Notes: generated by a model not told the origin, from the sequence alone. Shown: positions 55,265-64,000, counted from the stretch's first letter. The stretch is DNA of 64,000 nucleotides from Luteimonas sp. RC10 (GCF_014192745.1 NZ_JACHYJ010000010.1:1-64000); one strand, 5' to 3'. Translations and numbers: made by a program.

Positions 55265-56524
55265 ATGGACGCAGATCGCCTGCCGCCCGTGGGGCCGGTT
55301 ACGCTGGCGGCCGTGAGCGCCCACACGCCAGACCCGATTCCGCTTCGTCCCATCGCCGGGCTGCGCCCGGCGCCCGATTCGGTGCTCGGGATGGCTCTGC
55401 GCCAGGGCCGGCCGGCATGGAGCGAAGGCATCCACGCGCTGTGGTCGGTCTGGGTGTTCGTGGTGCCGATGTTCTCGCAGCGCGGCTACGACCTGCGCTG
55501 GCTGTTGTTGACCCTGCTGTCGTATCCGATATTCCTGGCGCTGTTCGTCGGTGCGCTGGTCCTGCCACCGCGCCGCGCGCCCTGGTGCGCGGCGGCGATG
55601 ATCGCGATGTGCTTAGGCCTGTTGCCTTGGTACGTCTCGGGCTTGAGTTACTTCGTGTTCGGCTGCGTCTTTCTCGGCACGCTGTCGCGTGGGTCGGTGT
55701 GGCGCTATGCCCTGGTGCTGGCGGCGCTCAACGCGGTGTTGCTGGTGTGGGCGCGCTGGCTCGGCTATCCGTGGACGGCACTGGCCTGGATGCCGCTCAC
55801 CACCGGGGTGATCGGCATGCTGGTGCATGTCGACCGCCTGCGGCATGCGCAGGATGCGGCACTGCGGCTGTCGCACGACGAGGTCCGGCGCCTGGCCGCG
55901 GTTGCCGAGCGCGAGCGCATCGGGCGCGACCTGCACGACCTGCTCGGGCATACGCTGTCGATGGTCGCGCTGAAGGCCGATCTCGCGTCGCGGCTGGTCG
56001 ACCGCGATCCCGATGGCGCCCGCCGCGAGATCGGCGAGGTCGGCGGCATCGCACGCGATGCGCTCGCGCAGGTGCGCCAGGCGGTCAGCGGCATCCGCGC
56101 CGCCGGGCTCGCCGCCGAGCTCGCATCGTCGCGCTTGCTGCTCGAGACCGATGGGATCGCGTTCGACTACGTGCTCGACGACCACGTCGCCGGCGCAGGC
56201 CTGCCGCCCGAGGTGGAAACGGCCTTGGCGATGACGCTGCGCGAGGCCGTCATGAATCTGCAGCGCCACGCCGGCGCGCGTACCGCGCAGGCGACGTTCT
56301 CGCGAGAAGGTGATGCGATCCGCCTGCAGGTGGTCGATGACGGCCGCGGCGGTGCGATCGTGCCGGGCAATGGCCTGTCGGGCATGCGCGAGCGCATCGA
56401 AGCGCTCGGCGGCCGTCTGCATGTCGAAGGCGGCGCCCAAGGCACCCGCGTCGATGCGCGCGTCCCGCTGCAGCCCGTCCCGGCATGGTCGCCTGGGACG
56501 CGCCTGCGCGCCGGGGCCTGCTAA
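55265..56524 (+). CDS. DesK-like sensor histidine kinase
   Basis: A 419-residue kinase. Four or five N-terminal membrane helices (about residues 55-185) form the sensor. The HisKA_3 motif RERIGRDLHDLLGHTLSMV gives phospho-acceptor His224, and the HATPase domain (about 315-405) has EAVMNLQRHAGA, DDGRGG and GNGLSGMRERIEALGG. This is the NarL/DesK class, which in Bacillus senses membrane fluidity. ATG 55265 is used; GTG 55313 is possible. The gene follows the ABC-2 permease by four bases. Confidence 0.92.
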   Translation: MDADRLPPVGPVTLAAVSAHTPDPIPLRPIAGLRPAPDSVLGMALRQGRPAWSEGIHALWSVWVFVVPMFSQRGYDLRWLLLTLLSYPIFLALFVGALVLPPRRAPWCAAAMIAMCLGLLPWYVSGLSYFVFGCVFLGTLSRGSVWRYALVLAALNAVLLVWARWLGYPWTALAWMPLTTGVIGMLVHVDRLRHAQDAALRLSHDEVRRLAAVAERERIGRDLHDLLGHTLSMVALKADLASRLVDRDPDGARREIGEVGGIARDALAQVRQAVSGIRAAGLAAELASSRLLLETDGIAFDYVLDDHVAGAGLPPEVETALAMTLREAVMNLQRHAGARTAQATFSREGDAIRLQVVDDGRGGAIVPGNGLSGMRERIEALGGRLHVEGGAQGTRVDARVPLQPVPAWSPGTRLRAGAC

Positions 56525-56533
56525 CGTCGCGCC

Positions 56534-57163
56534 ATGCCGCGCATGCCCACCGCCGACGCGCCGTTGCGCATCCTCATCGCCGAGGACCAGGCGATGCTGC
56601 GCGGTGCGCTGGCCGCGCTGCTCGATCTGGAACCGGACCTGGCGGTCGTTGGTGCGGTGGGGGATGGCGAATCGGCGTGGCGCGCGCTGCAGCGCCTTGC
56701 CCCGGACGTGCTGGTGGCCGACATCGAGATGCCGGGCCTCACCGGCCTGGAGCTTGCGCAGCGCATCCAGCGCCATGGCTTGCCGGTGCGCGTGGTCATC
56801 GTCACCACGTTCGCGCGCTCGGGCTACCTCCGCCGCGCGCTCGATGCCGGCGTCGGCGGTTATCTGCTCAAGGATGCGCCGCCCGAGCAACTCGCCCAGG
56901 CCCTGCGCCGTGTCCACGACGGCGGCCGCGCGATCGATCCGCAACTCGCGCTCGAGGCCTGGAGCGAACCCGATCCGCTGAGTGAGCGCGAACGCCAGGC
57001 CCTGCGGCTTGCCGGTGAGGGTCTGGATGCGACCCAGATCGCGGCGCGGCTGCAGCTCTCCCATGGCACCGTGCGCAACTACCTGTCGGAGGCGATCGGC
57101 AAGCTCGGCGCCGGCAATCGCATCGAGGCCTATCGGCTCGCACGCCAGAAGGGCTGGCTGTAG
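56534..57163 (+). CDS. DesR/NarL-type response regulator
   Basis: A 209-residue regulator. The receiver domain (about 11-130) has phospho-acceptor Asp63 (LVADIEMPG), with IAEDQ acidic residues and KDAPPEQL Lys. The LuxR-type helix-turn-helix (about 145-205) carries LSERERQALRLAGEGLDATQIAARL and GTVRNYLSEAIGKL. Partner of the kinase ten bases upstream. Candidate target is the palindrome at 53445-53456, which would make the exporter-TCS operon autoregulated. Confidence 0.94.
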   Translation: MPRMPTADAPLRILIAEDQAMLRGALAALLDLEPDLAVVGAVGDGESAWRALQRLAPDVLVADIEMPGLTGLELAQRIQRHGLPVRVVIVTTFARSGYLRRALDAGVGGYLLKDAPPEQLAQALRRVHDGGRAIDPQLALEAWSEPDPLSERERQALRLAGEGLDATQIAARLQLSHGTVRNYLSEAIGKLGAGNRIEAYRLARQKGWL

Positions 57164-57251
57164 CGCCAGCTCCATGCGGCTGTGCGCGGCGGCGGCGGGC
57201 TGCTAGCCTCGGTTGCCCGTGCCCCCCTGTGCACGCCTGCCGGAAGGCCCT

Positions 57252-57650
57252 GTGATCCGATCCTCGATGCCGCTGGGCGGCCGTGTCGTCGCCCTCATCG
57301 CATTGCTGTGGTACCTGTTCGGGCTGTTGCTGCTGATGCTGCGGTTGGCCACGCTGCCGGCGCAGACCGAGGTCGCCACGACCGCGCTCCCGATGTGGTT
57401 CGATCTCGTCTCCGGCCTGGCCGTGGTCGCCGGGACGTCCGGCTCGGTCGCGCTGTTGCTGGCCCGACGCTGGGCGGTGCCGATGCTGCTGGCGGCCTTC
57501 GTCGCGGTCGCCGTGTTGGTTGCTGCCGGCCTGGCGCTGCAACCCGCACTGTTTCCCACCGGGCCTGCGATGCCGGTGCTGCTGGTGCTGGTGGTCGGTT
57601 CGATCTGGCTGTTCGCCCGCTCGGCCGCACGGCGCGGCTGGCTGCGCTGA
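57252..57650 (+). CDS. Small four-helix membrane protein, unknown
   Basis: A 132-residue membrane protein with four predicted helices (about 12-35, 55-75, 82-105, 110-128) and Arg-rich ends. GTG 57252 is chosen because GGAAGG lies four bases upstream; the longer TTG start at 57213 has no Shine-Dalgarno. No family recognised with confidence. It follows the response regulator by 88 bases and is convergent with the M17 gene. Confidence 0.65.
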   Translation: MIRSSMPLGGRVVALIALLWYLFGLLLLMLRLATLPAQTEVATTALPMWFDLVSGLAVVAGTSGSVALLLARRWAVPMLLAAFVAVAVLVAAGLALQPALFPTGPAMPVLLVLVVGSIWLFARSAARRGWLR

Positions 57651-57690
57651 CGACGCGACGTTGCCGCCGCGCCGTCGGCCCGGCGGTGCC

Positions 57691-59052
57691 TTAGCCGCAG
57701 CGCGCCTGCAGCATCGCCCAGGCCGCGCGCAGGCCCAGTGCCTCGCCGCCCTGCGGATGGCCCGGACGGCTGCTGTCGTTCCAGGCGTAGGTGTCCAGGT
57801 GCGCCCAGGGGAGGTCGCCGGGCACGAAGCGCTCCAGGTACAGCGCCGCGGTGACGCTGCCGGCCATGCGCGAGCCGGCGTTGGCGATGTCGGCGATGCC
57901 GCTGGTCAGATAGCGCAGGTACGGCCGCCACAGCGGCATGCGCCAGACCGGGTCGCGGGTGGCCTCGCCGCCGGCGATCCAGGCGGCGGCCAGCGCGTCG
58001 TCGTTGGCGAACAGCGCCGGCAGGTCGGGGCCCAGCGCGATGCGCGCCGCCCCGGTCAAGGTGGCGAAATCGAGCAGCGTGTCGGGCGACTGCTCGGCCG
58101 CATACGCGAGTGCGTCGCACAGCACCAGACGGCCCTCGGCATCGGTGTTGTCGATCTCCACGCTCAGGCCCTTGCGCGTGGCGATGACCTCACCCGGACG
58201 CAATGCATCGGGACCGATCGCGTTCTCGACCGCCGGCACCAGCAGCGTGATCCGCAGCGGCAACCGACGCGCCATGACCAGTTCGGCCAGTGCGATCGCG
58301 TGTGCCGCGCCGCCCATGTCCTTCTTCATGTTGCGCATGCCGTCGGCCGGCTTGATGTCCAGCCCGCCGGTGTCGAAGCACACGCCCTTGCCGACGATCG
58401 CCACATGCGGATGCGAGGCGTCACCCCACTGCAGGTGCAACAGGCGCGGTGCGCGGTGCGAGGCACGGCCCACGGCATGGATGGCCGGAAAGTTCCGTGC
58501 CAGCAAGGCGTCGCCGACGATGCTCTCGAACGTGGCGCCGTGGGCAGCGGCGATGTCGCCGACCACCGCTTCCATCTGTTCGGGCCCCATGTCTTCGGTC
58601 GGCGTGTTGACCAGGTCGCGCACGCGCGCGGTCGCGGCGATCAGGTCGACGATCGCCGGGTCCGGCTCGACCGCCAGGCGCGCCGGCTTGCGCGCGGTGG
58701 CCTTGTAGCGGGTGAAGCGATACGCGCCCAGGCCCCAGCCCAGCTGCAGCGCATCGGGGGCGTCGTGGCCGACCGGGTGCCAGTCACCTTCGGGCAGGCC
58801 GTAGACGGCATGCGCATAGCTGTCAGGGTCGTGCGCATCGCCGATGCCGATCACCGCGCCGGCCAGGCCGTCGTCGCCGGGCAGCAGGGTCAAGGCACCC
58901 GCGGCGCCGTCGAATGCCTGGGCATCGAGCCAATGGCCGATGGCGGCCGGCTGGCTGTCGCGCCAGGCGGCGTAGTGCTTGCGCGAGACGATGTGCAGTG
59001 GGCGGGCATCGCGCGCATCGGCGGCGAAGATGTCGGTGATGTTGTGGGTCAT
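57691..59052 (-). CDS. M17 leucyl aminopeptidase family protein
   Basis: A 453-residue cytosolic aminopeptidase. The signature NTDAEGRLVL (with metal ligands) plus GKGVCFDTGGLDIKPADGMRNMKKDMGGAA are intact, giving the two-metal site and catalytic Lys/Arg. It is shorter than PepA and belongs to the PepB-like branch. The N-terminal domain is smaller than in classic PepA. It lies 12 bases downstream of the HAD gene in the same operon. Confidence 0.94.
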   Translation of the reverse strand: MTHNITDIFAADARDARPLHIVSRKHYAAWRDSQPAAIGHWLDAQAFDGAAGALTLLPGDDGLAGAVIGIGDAHDPDSYAHAVYGLPEGDWHPVGHDAPDALQLGWGLGAYRFTRYKATARKPARLAVEPDPAIVDLIAATARVRDLVNTPTEDMGPEQMEAVVGDIAAAHGATFESIVGDALLARNFPAIHAVGRASHRAPRLLHLQWGDASHPHVAIVGKGVCFDTGGLDIKPADGMRNMKKDMGGAAHAIALAELVMARRLPLRITLLVPAVENAIGPDALRPGEVIATRKGLSVEIDNTDAEGRLVLCDALAYAAEQSPDTLLDFATLTGAARIALGPDLPALFANDDALAAAWIAGGEATRDPVWRMPLWRPYLRYLTSGIADIANAGSRMAGSVTAALYLERFVPGDLPWAHLDTYAWNDSSRPGHPQGGEALGLRAAWAMLQARCG

Positions 59053-59064
59053 GAACGGGTCCGG

Positions 59065-59778
59065 TCAGGCGTCGTCGGCGGCGGTCGGCACGGTGTCGAG
59101 CCAGTCGGCGAGTGCGGTGAGGGTGTCGAATTGGAGATCGGGCGTCAGCTCGGGGTGCTCCCAGCGGCGGCCTTCGCGGTTGATCCAGCAACTGCGCAGC
59201 CCCGCGCGTGCGGCACCGGCGACGTCCATCTCGATGTGGTCGCCGACATGCAGCACGTCGCCGTGCGCGCAGCCCAGCCGCGTACAGGCGGCATGGAAGA
59301 TGCTCGCTTCCGGCTTCGCCGCGCCGTGCTCGCGCGCGGCCAGCTTGAACTTGAACAGATGCGACAGGCCGATGTGTTCGATGTCGGCATTGCCGTTGGT
59401 CAGTGCCGCCATCGGCACGCGCGCGGCGATCCGTGCCAGCGCATCGAGGCTGTCGGGATAGAACTCGATGCGGTTGCGCTCGGCGTGGAACACCCGATAG
59501 GCCGCGTCGAGCAGGCCGACATCGCCGCCGCTGTCGCGCAGCGCGTGCTCGATCGTGAGCTGGCGCAGGGCCTCGACATCGTGCGCCAGGTGCGCGTTGT
59601 CGGCGAACACCTGCGCGCGCAACGCGCGCATGCGTTCGATCGGGTAGCGCTCGGCGGTCGCCGGGCTGTGTTCGCGCAGGAAGGCGTCGAGCGCCTGTTC
59701 GATGCGGGTGCCGATCGGTGCGAACGGCCACACGGTGTCGTCGAGATCGATGGTGATGGCGCGGATGGGAAATCGCAT
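59065..59778 (-). CDS. HAD superfamily hydrolase, YigB-like
   Basis: A 237-residue phosphatase. Motif I is TIDLDDTVWPF (the nucleophile Asp), motif II Thr/Ser in ALTNGNAD, motif III Lys in AAKPEASIF, motif IV GDHIEMDV. FMN phosphatase activity is known for YigB, whose start it resembles. It is 22 bases after the AI-2E permease stop and 12 before the aminopeptidase. The operon order puts it third. Confidence 0.9.
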   Translation of the reverse strand: MRFPIRAITIDLDDTVWPFAPIGTRIEQALDAFLREHSPATAERYPIERMRALRAQVFADNAHLAHDVEALRQLTIEHALRDSGGDVGLLDAAYRVFHAERNRIEFYPDSLDALARIAARVPMAALTNGNADIEHIGLSHLFKFKLAAREHGAAKPEASIFHAACTRLGCAHGDVLHVGDHIEMDVAGAARAGLRSCWINREGRRWEHPELTPDLQFDTLTALADWLDTVPTAADDA

Positions 59779-59800
59779 GCGGCCATTGTAGCGGGCGCGC

Positions 59801-60922
59801 TCAGGCGAGCAGCCGCGCCCAGCCCTCGAAGCCCTCCACGCGCCGGAGCACCAGCTTCACACATACCAGCAACGGCACCGCCAGCAGCAGGCCGACGATG
59901 CCCCACATCCAGCCGAACAACAGCAGTGCCAGCACCAGCATCAATGGCGACAACGCCATCCGCCGGCCCAGCACGATCGGAGTGACGAACTGGCCCTCAA
60001 GCGTATGCAAGGCCAGATAGATCGCCGCCGGAATCACCGGCGCCCAGGCCGGGGTCGGCCAGGTGCCCTCATAACTGACGAAGCCCATCAGCAGCATCAG
60101 CAGCACGCCGATCAGCGGACCGACATAGGGGGCGAAATTCAACAGCGCAACGACCGTTCCCCACAGCAGCGCATCCTGCAGGGGCAGCCCCATCCACAGC
60201 AGAATGCCGGCAAACAGCGCGCCCAGCAGCGTGTTGATGATCGAGATGGTCAGGACGTAGCGGGAGATCTCGCGCTCGATCGACTGCAGGATGTCGACCG
60301 TGAGCTTACGGCGCTGCCGGTCGGGCAGCAGAGCGATCGCATTGCGTTGCAGGTTCTCGCCATAGACCATGAAAAAGAAGGTCAGCAGCACCACTGCCAG
60401 TACCGAGGCCAGCATGCGCGGCGTGGCGACGAGCGTCCGCCACGAGCTGTCGTCCTGGATCCGCACCACCTGCACGCGACGCTGTGGGCGGTCCTCGGTC
60501 GCACGCGCGAAGGTTTCCGCCGCCCGGTTCGCCTGCTGCACCGGCTGGGTCATCTGCTTCAGGCGCGGCGCCAGCGCCCGCAGCTGTTTGGGCGCCTGCT
60601 GCACCCATTCGCTGGCCGGCCCGTAGAGCTGGGTGCCGAGCAGCCCGGTGGCAGTGAGCCCGGCGGTCAGCACCAGCAGGGCGCCGAGGAAACGTGGGAT
60701 CCACAGCCGACGCAGGCCGCGCAGCACGGGATTGCCGACCAGCGCGAAGAACATCGCCAGCAGCACCGGCAGGATCACGCCTTGCGCGGCCCACAGCGTG
60801 GCGAGCACCACCAGCGTGGTCAGCACCACCAGCGCAGTCGATGCGCGTGGACGGGGAGCGACAGGCGTGGGCACCGGCGGCGGTGCATCCTCCGGCGGAG
60901 GCGGCGTGGTCGGGGTGCTCAT
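59801..60922 (-). CDS. AI-2E family transporter (TqsA/PerM-like)
   Basis: A 373-residue permease with about eight membrane helices. GLPLQDALLWGTVVALLNFAPYVGPLIGVLLM and LEGQFVTPIVLGRRMALSPLMLVLALLLFGWMWG-like regions mark the family. The family includes AI-2 exporters and Na+/H+ antiporters; the substrate cannot be told. It lies 28 bases after the preceding gene in a co-directional group. Confidence 0.93.
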   Translation of the reverse strand: MSTPTTPPPPEDAPPPVPTPVAPRPRASTALVVLTTLVVLATLWAAQGVILPVLLAMFFALVGNPVLRGLRRLWIPRFLGALLVLTAGLTATGLLGTQLYGPASEWVQQAPKQLRALAPRLKQMTQPVQQANRAAETFARATEDRPQRRVQVVRIQDDSSWRTLVATPRMLASVLAVVLLTFFFMVYGENLQRNAIALLPDRQRRKLTVDILQSIEREISRYVLTISIINTLLGALFAGILLWMGLPLQDALLWGTVVALLNFAPYVGPLIGVLLMLLMGFVSYEGTWPTPAWAPVIPAAIYLALHTLEGQFVTPIVLGRRMALSPLMLVLALLLFGWMWGIVGLLLAVPLLVCVKLVLRRVEGFEGWARLLA

Positions 60923-60950
60923 CGAAGGAAAGGGCGCGTCGGGGACGCGC

Positions 60951-61511
60951 TCAGCGTCCGGATTCCGAGATTTCGGTGGCCGCCTCGGCAGGTCGGGGCT
61001 GGGCGTCGTAGGTGGGCTCGGGGCGACGGCGGTCGGCGCGAGGGGACGGGACCGATACGGTCACGGTGTCGTCTGCGCCGGTCGCGACATGGGCCGATGC
61101 GGCGGCAGGATCGACGGGTGGGGCCGTCGCAGCAGCGCCTGCGGTGGGCGATGCCGCCTCGGTGGCGGCGTCGGCTGCGGCGTCTTCGGAGGCGTCGGCG
61201 GCTTCGGCCGCCTGCTTGGCACTGACCGCGGCGATCGTCGCCTGGATCGACGACGCCAGGCCCGACAGCGCGCTGATCATCTGCAACGACTTCGGCCCGC
61301 CGATCTTGCCCAGCCGCCGCAGCGCCCGCTTGGGCTGCGAGACGCCCATCGCGAATCCGCCGATCAGGCCGGCAATCACGATCCGGGACGGCGTCCAGGC
61401 CTCGCGCCAGCTCGAACGCAACGCGGCGTGGCGGTCGAGGGTCTGCACCACGCGCCCATCGACCAGCGCCTCGGCACGTTCGACCCGTGTCTTGAGCCCT
61501 TCGAAGTTCAT
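60951..61511 (-). CDS. Hypothetical protein downstream of the YqjE gene
   Basis: A 186-residue protein. Residues 1-45 are a helical start (MNFEGLKTRVERAEALVDGRV), 45-110 hold a Gly/Lys/Leu-rich possible membrane-associated segment (PSRIVIAGLIGGFAMG), and the last 75 residues are Ala/Asp/Pro-rich and probably disordered. Starts with ATGA overlap from the YqjE-type gene. No function recognised; it fits a third member of the DUF883/YqjE cluster. Confidence 0.72.
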   Translation of the reverse strand: MNFEGLKTRVERAEALVDGRVVQTLDRHAALRSSWREAWTPSRIVIAGLIGGFAMGVSQPKRALRRLGKIGGPKSLQMISALSGLASSIQATIAAVSAKQAAEAADASEDAAADAATEAASPTAGAAATAPPVDPAAASAHVATGADDTVTVSVPSPRADRRRPEPTYDAQPRPAEAATEISESGR

Positions 61512-62029
61512 GGCGTCCTCGATTGCTGCGTTGGCCGCGGGGGCGGGGTGGCCTCGTCGTCCTCGTCTGGGGTGCTTTCGGAGAACAGTCCCAGCCGCGT
61601 CAACTGGCGCCGGGTCGCGTGCATGCCGGCATGATCGAAGAACACCGAGACCCGCCAGGCCGCCAGCGCGGTCACCAACAGGCTGATGGCCATCGCGATC
61701 GAGATCGAGGCCAGCCACGACAGGCCCCAGGATTGCAGCAACGCGATCGCGGCGCCCATGGCCAGCAGCCAGGCCGAGGCGCCGAACACCACGGAGACTG
61801 CCGACCATGCCAGGGCCCGCCCCAGTGCGCTGCGGGCCAGGGCGAAGTCGGCCGAGACCAGCTTGCGCAGGGCGCGCCCGGTATCGAGTCCCGAGCCCAG
61901 CGTCTCCTTGGCCGCCGCGCGGACGCGGCGGACGCTCTCATCCAGGTTCGGTACCTCGCCGGGCGCGCGGGTTGCGCTGCCGGCCGGTTGCCCCTCGCGC
62001 GGGTCTTCCCCGGTCACGCGCTCGGTCAT
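61508..62029 (-). CDS. Phage holin family protein, YqjE-like
   Basis: A 173-residue inner-membrane protein with two membrane helices (about 73-95 and 102-122) between a charged N-terminus and a short acidic/Pro-rich tail. YqjE-type proteins accompany DUF883 (YqjD) genes and may dock ribosomes or alter the envelope in stationary phase. It is 12 bases after DUF883 and overlaps the next gene by four bases. Confidence 0.83.
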   Translation of the reverse strand: MTERVTGEDPREGQPAGSATRAPGEVPNLDESVRRVRAAAKETLGSGLDTGRALRKLVSADFALARSALGRALAWSAVSVVFGASAWLLAMGAAIALLQSWGLSWLASISIAMAISLLVTALAAWRVSVFFDHAGMHATRRQLTRLGLFSESTPDEDDEATPPPRPTQQSRTP

Positions 62030-62041
62030 GTCGATCCGCGA

Positions 62042-62398
62042 TTACTTGGTACGGGCGAGCTTGGCGATGATCCAGCCCGCCGCGAACGCCGTGCCGAACG
62101 CGGCGATGGGACGCTCGCGGATCAGGTCGGCGGCACTGTCGATCAGATCGCGGCCCTTCTCCATGAGCAGGTCGGCCTGTTCCTTCGCTGCGGCGGTACC
62201 TTCCTCGACGGCGGCCAGCCCGGCAGAGGCCGAGCCGGCGAGATCGGCCTTGACGCTGGCCTTGCCGAGCTTGAGCTCCTCGCCCGCGACACCGGCCGCA
62301 TTCTTGACGGCCGAGGTCGCGTCACGCGCAGCCTGCGCCAGGTGGTTACCGGCTTCGCCGAGATTGGACTTCACCGCTTCGGTCGAGGTGGGGCTCAT
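62042..62398 (-). CDS. DUF883 family protein (YqjD/ElaB-like)
   Basis: A 118-residue, Ala- and Lys-rich amphipathic helical protein with a C-terminal membrane segment (about 96-113, AAFGTAFAAGWIIAKLARTK) typical of YqjD/ElaB, which anchor ribosomes to the inner membrane in stationary phase. The ATG follows AGGAGTGAG by six bases. It begins the cluster. Confidence 0.86.
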   Translation of the reverse strand: MSPTSTEAVKSNLGEAGNHLAQAARDATSAVKNAAGVAGEELKLGKASVKADLAGSASAGLAAVEEGTAAAKEQADLLMEKGRDLIDSAADLIRERPIAAFGTAFAAGWIIAKLARTK

Positions 62399-62453
62399 GT
62401 TCGCTCACTCCTGTGTGGGACGTGCCGTGCGGATGCGCACGGCGCGGATGGGG

Positions 62454-63878
62454 TCAACGCATGATCACGTTGTAGATGCGTCCGCCGCGTGAAATGCGCA
62501 TGGCCAGATCGGTCGGACGGTTGGCCAGCGAATCGCGGAATCCGGCGAGGTCGCGGAACTCGCCACTGTTGGCTGCCAGGATCAGGTCGCCTTCGCGCAG
62601 GCCATTTTCGAACGCCCGGCTGCCCGGTGCCACCTTTTCGATGCGCACACCGCCGATGCGGTTGTTCTGGCGACGGATCGCCTCGGGCAGGTCGGCCAGG
62701 GTCGCGCCGGCCAGGCGCGGATCGAAGCTTGCGCCGTCGCGGGGCAATGCGCGCAGGCGGGTGTCGATCTTCAGCGGCTTGCCGTCGCGCAGCACCTCCA
62801 GCGTGACCGGCGCATCGAGCGTCTGCAGGCCCTGGAAGTTGCGCAGGGCCTCGCTGTTGTCGATGCGCTGTCCGTTGGCGGCGATCACCACATCGCCCGT
62901 CCGTAGCCCGGCGTCGGCGGCCGGCGAGCCGCCGTAGACGCGCGTGACCACCGCGCCGCGCGGGGTCTCCAGGCCCAGGCCTTGCGCGATGCGCGCATCC
63001 ACGGTCTGGGTGTCGACGCCGAGCGTGCCGCGCTGCACGCTGCCGGTGGTCGCCAGCTGGGTCATCACGTTGCGCGCCAGACCGATCGGGATCGCGAACC
63101 CCAAGCCGATGTTGCCGGCCATGCTGCCCTGGGTGTTGAAGCTGGCGGTGTTGATGCCGACCAGTTCGCCGCGCAGGTTGACCAGCGCGCCGCCCGAGTT
63201 GCCGGGATTGATCGACGCGTCGGTCTGGATGAAGTTCTGGAAGCCCACGCCCGGCACGTTGCTGCGCTCGACCGCCGAGACGATGCCTGAGGTCACGGTC
63301 TGGCCGAATCCGAATGGGTTGCCGACCGCGACCACGAAATCGCCGACCTGCAGATTGCTGTCCTGCGCCAGCGGGATCGCGGTCAGGCCCGAGGCCTTGA
63401 CCCGCATCAGCGCCACGTCGGTGTCGACGTCCGAGCCGATGAACTCGGCCTCGAGCGTGCGCCCGTCCGACAGCGTCACCGAAACATCGTCGGCGCCTTC
63501 GATGACGTGGTGGTTGGTGAGCACGTAGCCCTGCGCGGCATCGACGATGACACCCGAGCCCAACGATTCGTTGATACGTTCCTGCGACAGCTCGGGGAAC
63601 ATCCGGCGGAAGAAGGGATCGTTGCCGAACGGGCTCACCCGCACGCGCTGCTTGGTGTGCACCGAGACCACCGAGGGCGTGACCTGGCGCAGCATCGGCG
63701 CCAGCGACGGCAGCGGCTGGCCATCGACGGCGGCGGGCAGGGCGACCATCGGCACCGCGGCGGTGCCAGGTGGCGTCGCCGCCGCAGGCTGCTGCAGCGC
63801 GTCGCGCATCGCAGTGGCGGCGAAGCCGCCGAATGCGGCGGCAAGGGTCAGGGCGAGAAGCGTGGTCTTGGCTCGCAT
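62454..63878 (-). CDS. DegQ/DegP-type periplasmic serine protease
   Basis: A 474-residue HtrA protease. A signal peptide (1-22) and a short linker lead to the trypsin-like domain with catalytic His124 (TNHHV), Asp154 (DTDVAL) and Ser228 (GNSGGAL), then two PDZ domains (about 265-360 and 375-470) ending in a hydrophobic FRDSLANRP...NVIMR. It degrades and refolds damaged envelope proteins. Being a single-gene unit with a promoter candidate at its 5' side, it is likely stress-controlled. DUF883 follows upstream of it on the same strand (55 bases away). Confidence 0.95.
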   Translation of the reverse strand: MRAKTTLLALTLAAAFGGFAATAMRDALQQPAAATPPGTAAVPMVALPAAVDGQPLPSLAPMLRQVTPSVVSVHTKQRVRVSPFGNDPFFRRMFPELSQERINESLGSGVIVDAAQGYVLTNHHVIEGADDVSVTLSDGRTLEAEFIGSDVDTDVALMRVKASGLTAIPLAQDSNLQVGDFVVAVGNPFGFGQTVTSGIVSAVERSNVPGVGFQNFIQTDASINPGNSGGALVNLRGELVGINTASFNTQGSMAGNIGLGFAIPIGLARNVMTQLATTGSVQRGTLGVDTQTVDARIAQGLGLETPRGAVVTRVYGGSPAADAGLRTGDVVIAANGQRIDNSEALRNFQGLQTLDAPVTLEVLRDGKPLKIDTRLRALPRDGASFDPRLAGATLADLPEAIRRQNNRIGGVRIEKVAPGSRAFENGLREGDLILAANSGEFRDLAGFRDSLANRPTDLAMRISRGGRIYNVIMR

Positions 63879-63934
63879 GGCGGTGGCATCCCCTGTCGGC
63901 GTGGCCGTGGCGGAACGAATCGGGTCGGAGATCG

Positions 63935-63963
63935 AACGTAGTGGCTGCGGCGGCGTTGCTCAA
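63935..63963 (-). promoter_or_regulatory. Putative promoter of the HtrA-type protease
   Basis: On the minus strand TTGAGC and TACGTT are 17 bases apart, ending 57 bases before the ATG. It looks like a sigma-70 promoter; I found no convincing sigma-E motif. Confidence 0.4.
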
Positions 63964-64000
63964 GCGTCTGCAAGACCGGCGGCGGCCAGCGCCCGCGCAG

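Overview
The window is chromosomal DNA from a very high-GC gammaproteobacterium. It is most likely Xanthomonadaceae/Lysobacteraceae, of the Luteimonas-Lysobacter type. The support is gene order and sequence flavour: lptM-dapF-DUF484-xerC near hslVU; carbohydrate kinase-mreBCD-mrdA-rodA-mltB-rlpA-dacA-DUF493-lipB-lipA-prc in one run; and intergenic repeats built on a CCCTCCCCCG...CGGGGGAGGG hairpin. The genus is an inference. There are no rRNA or tRNA genes, insertion sequences with a transposase, prophage or CRISPR arrays that I could recognise.

Layout. 1-3273: phasin, QueD, YbaN-like protein, then a YeeF-like nuclease toxin with a YezG-like immunity protein. 3433-8690: lptM, dapF, DUF484, xerC, DUF3079, then hslVU behind a sigma-32-type heat-shock promoter. 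8692-10020: a palindromic MITE-like element and a Phd-type antitoxin with a zeta-type toxin. 10124-12933: EmrAB-type drug exporter. 13090-20082: envelope and housekeeping genes (DUF1176 lipoprotein, cytosine deaminase, TerC/CBS membrane protein, ubiE, endonuclease V, M1 peptidase lipoprotein). 20267-22793: an HxlR-controlled redox cassette with a clear dyad operator candidate. 22988-29366: lipoproteins, small unknown genes, a MATE exporter, a diguanylate cyclase whose tail lies in repeat DNA, and an FMN reductase.

29442-45373 is the core of the window: a cell-shape and elongation block (mreBCD, PBP2, RodA, MltB, RlpA, DacA), followed by lipoate synthesis (DUF493, a BLUF blue-light sensor, lipB, lipA) and the tail-specific protease Prc. 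45703-48253 holds two EamA/RarD permeases and a MobA-like nucleotidyltransferase. 48279-53311 (minus) is a membrane-fusion-protein/ABC exporter with two separate FtsX-like permeases, interrupted by two facing repeat hairpins. Divergent from it, 53537-57650 is an ABC-2 exporter with a DesK/DesR-type two-component system; a perfect 12-bp palindrome lies in the shared intergenic region. 57691-63878 (minus) is a stress/envelope group: DegQ-type protease, DUF883, holin-like YqjE protein, AI-2E-type permease, HAD phosphatase and M17 aminopeptidase.

The items most worth a second look are: the BLUF photoreceptor embedded in the lipoate operon and overlapping lipB; the Phd-zeta pair with its SD-sequestering inverted repeat; the orphan YeeF/YezG pair; the 35-bp dyad of the redox cassette; two families of dispersed repeats, one of which supplies the C-terminus of a diguanylate cyclase; and a recurring -10 element placed 6-8 bases before start codons, which suggests leaderless transcripts.
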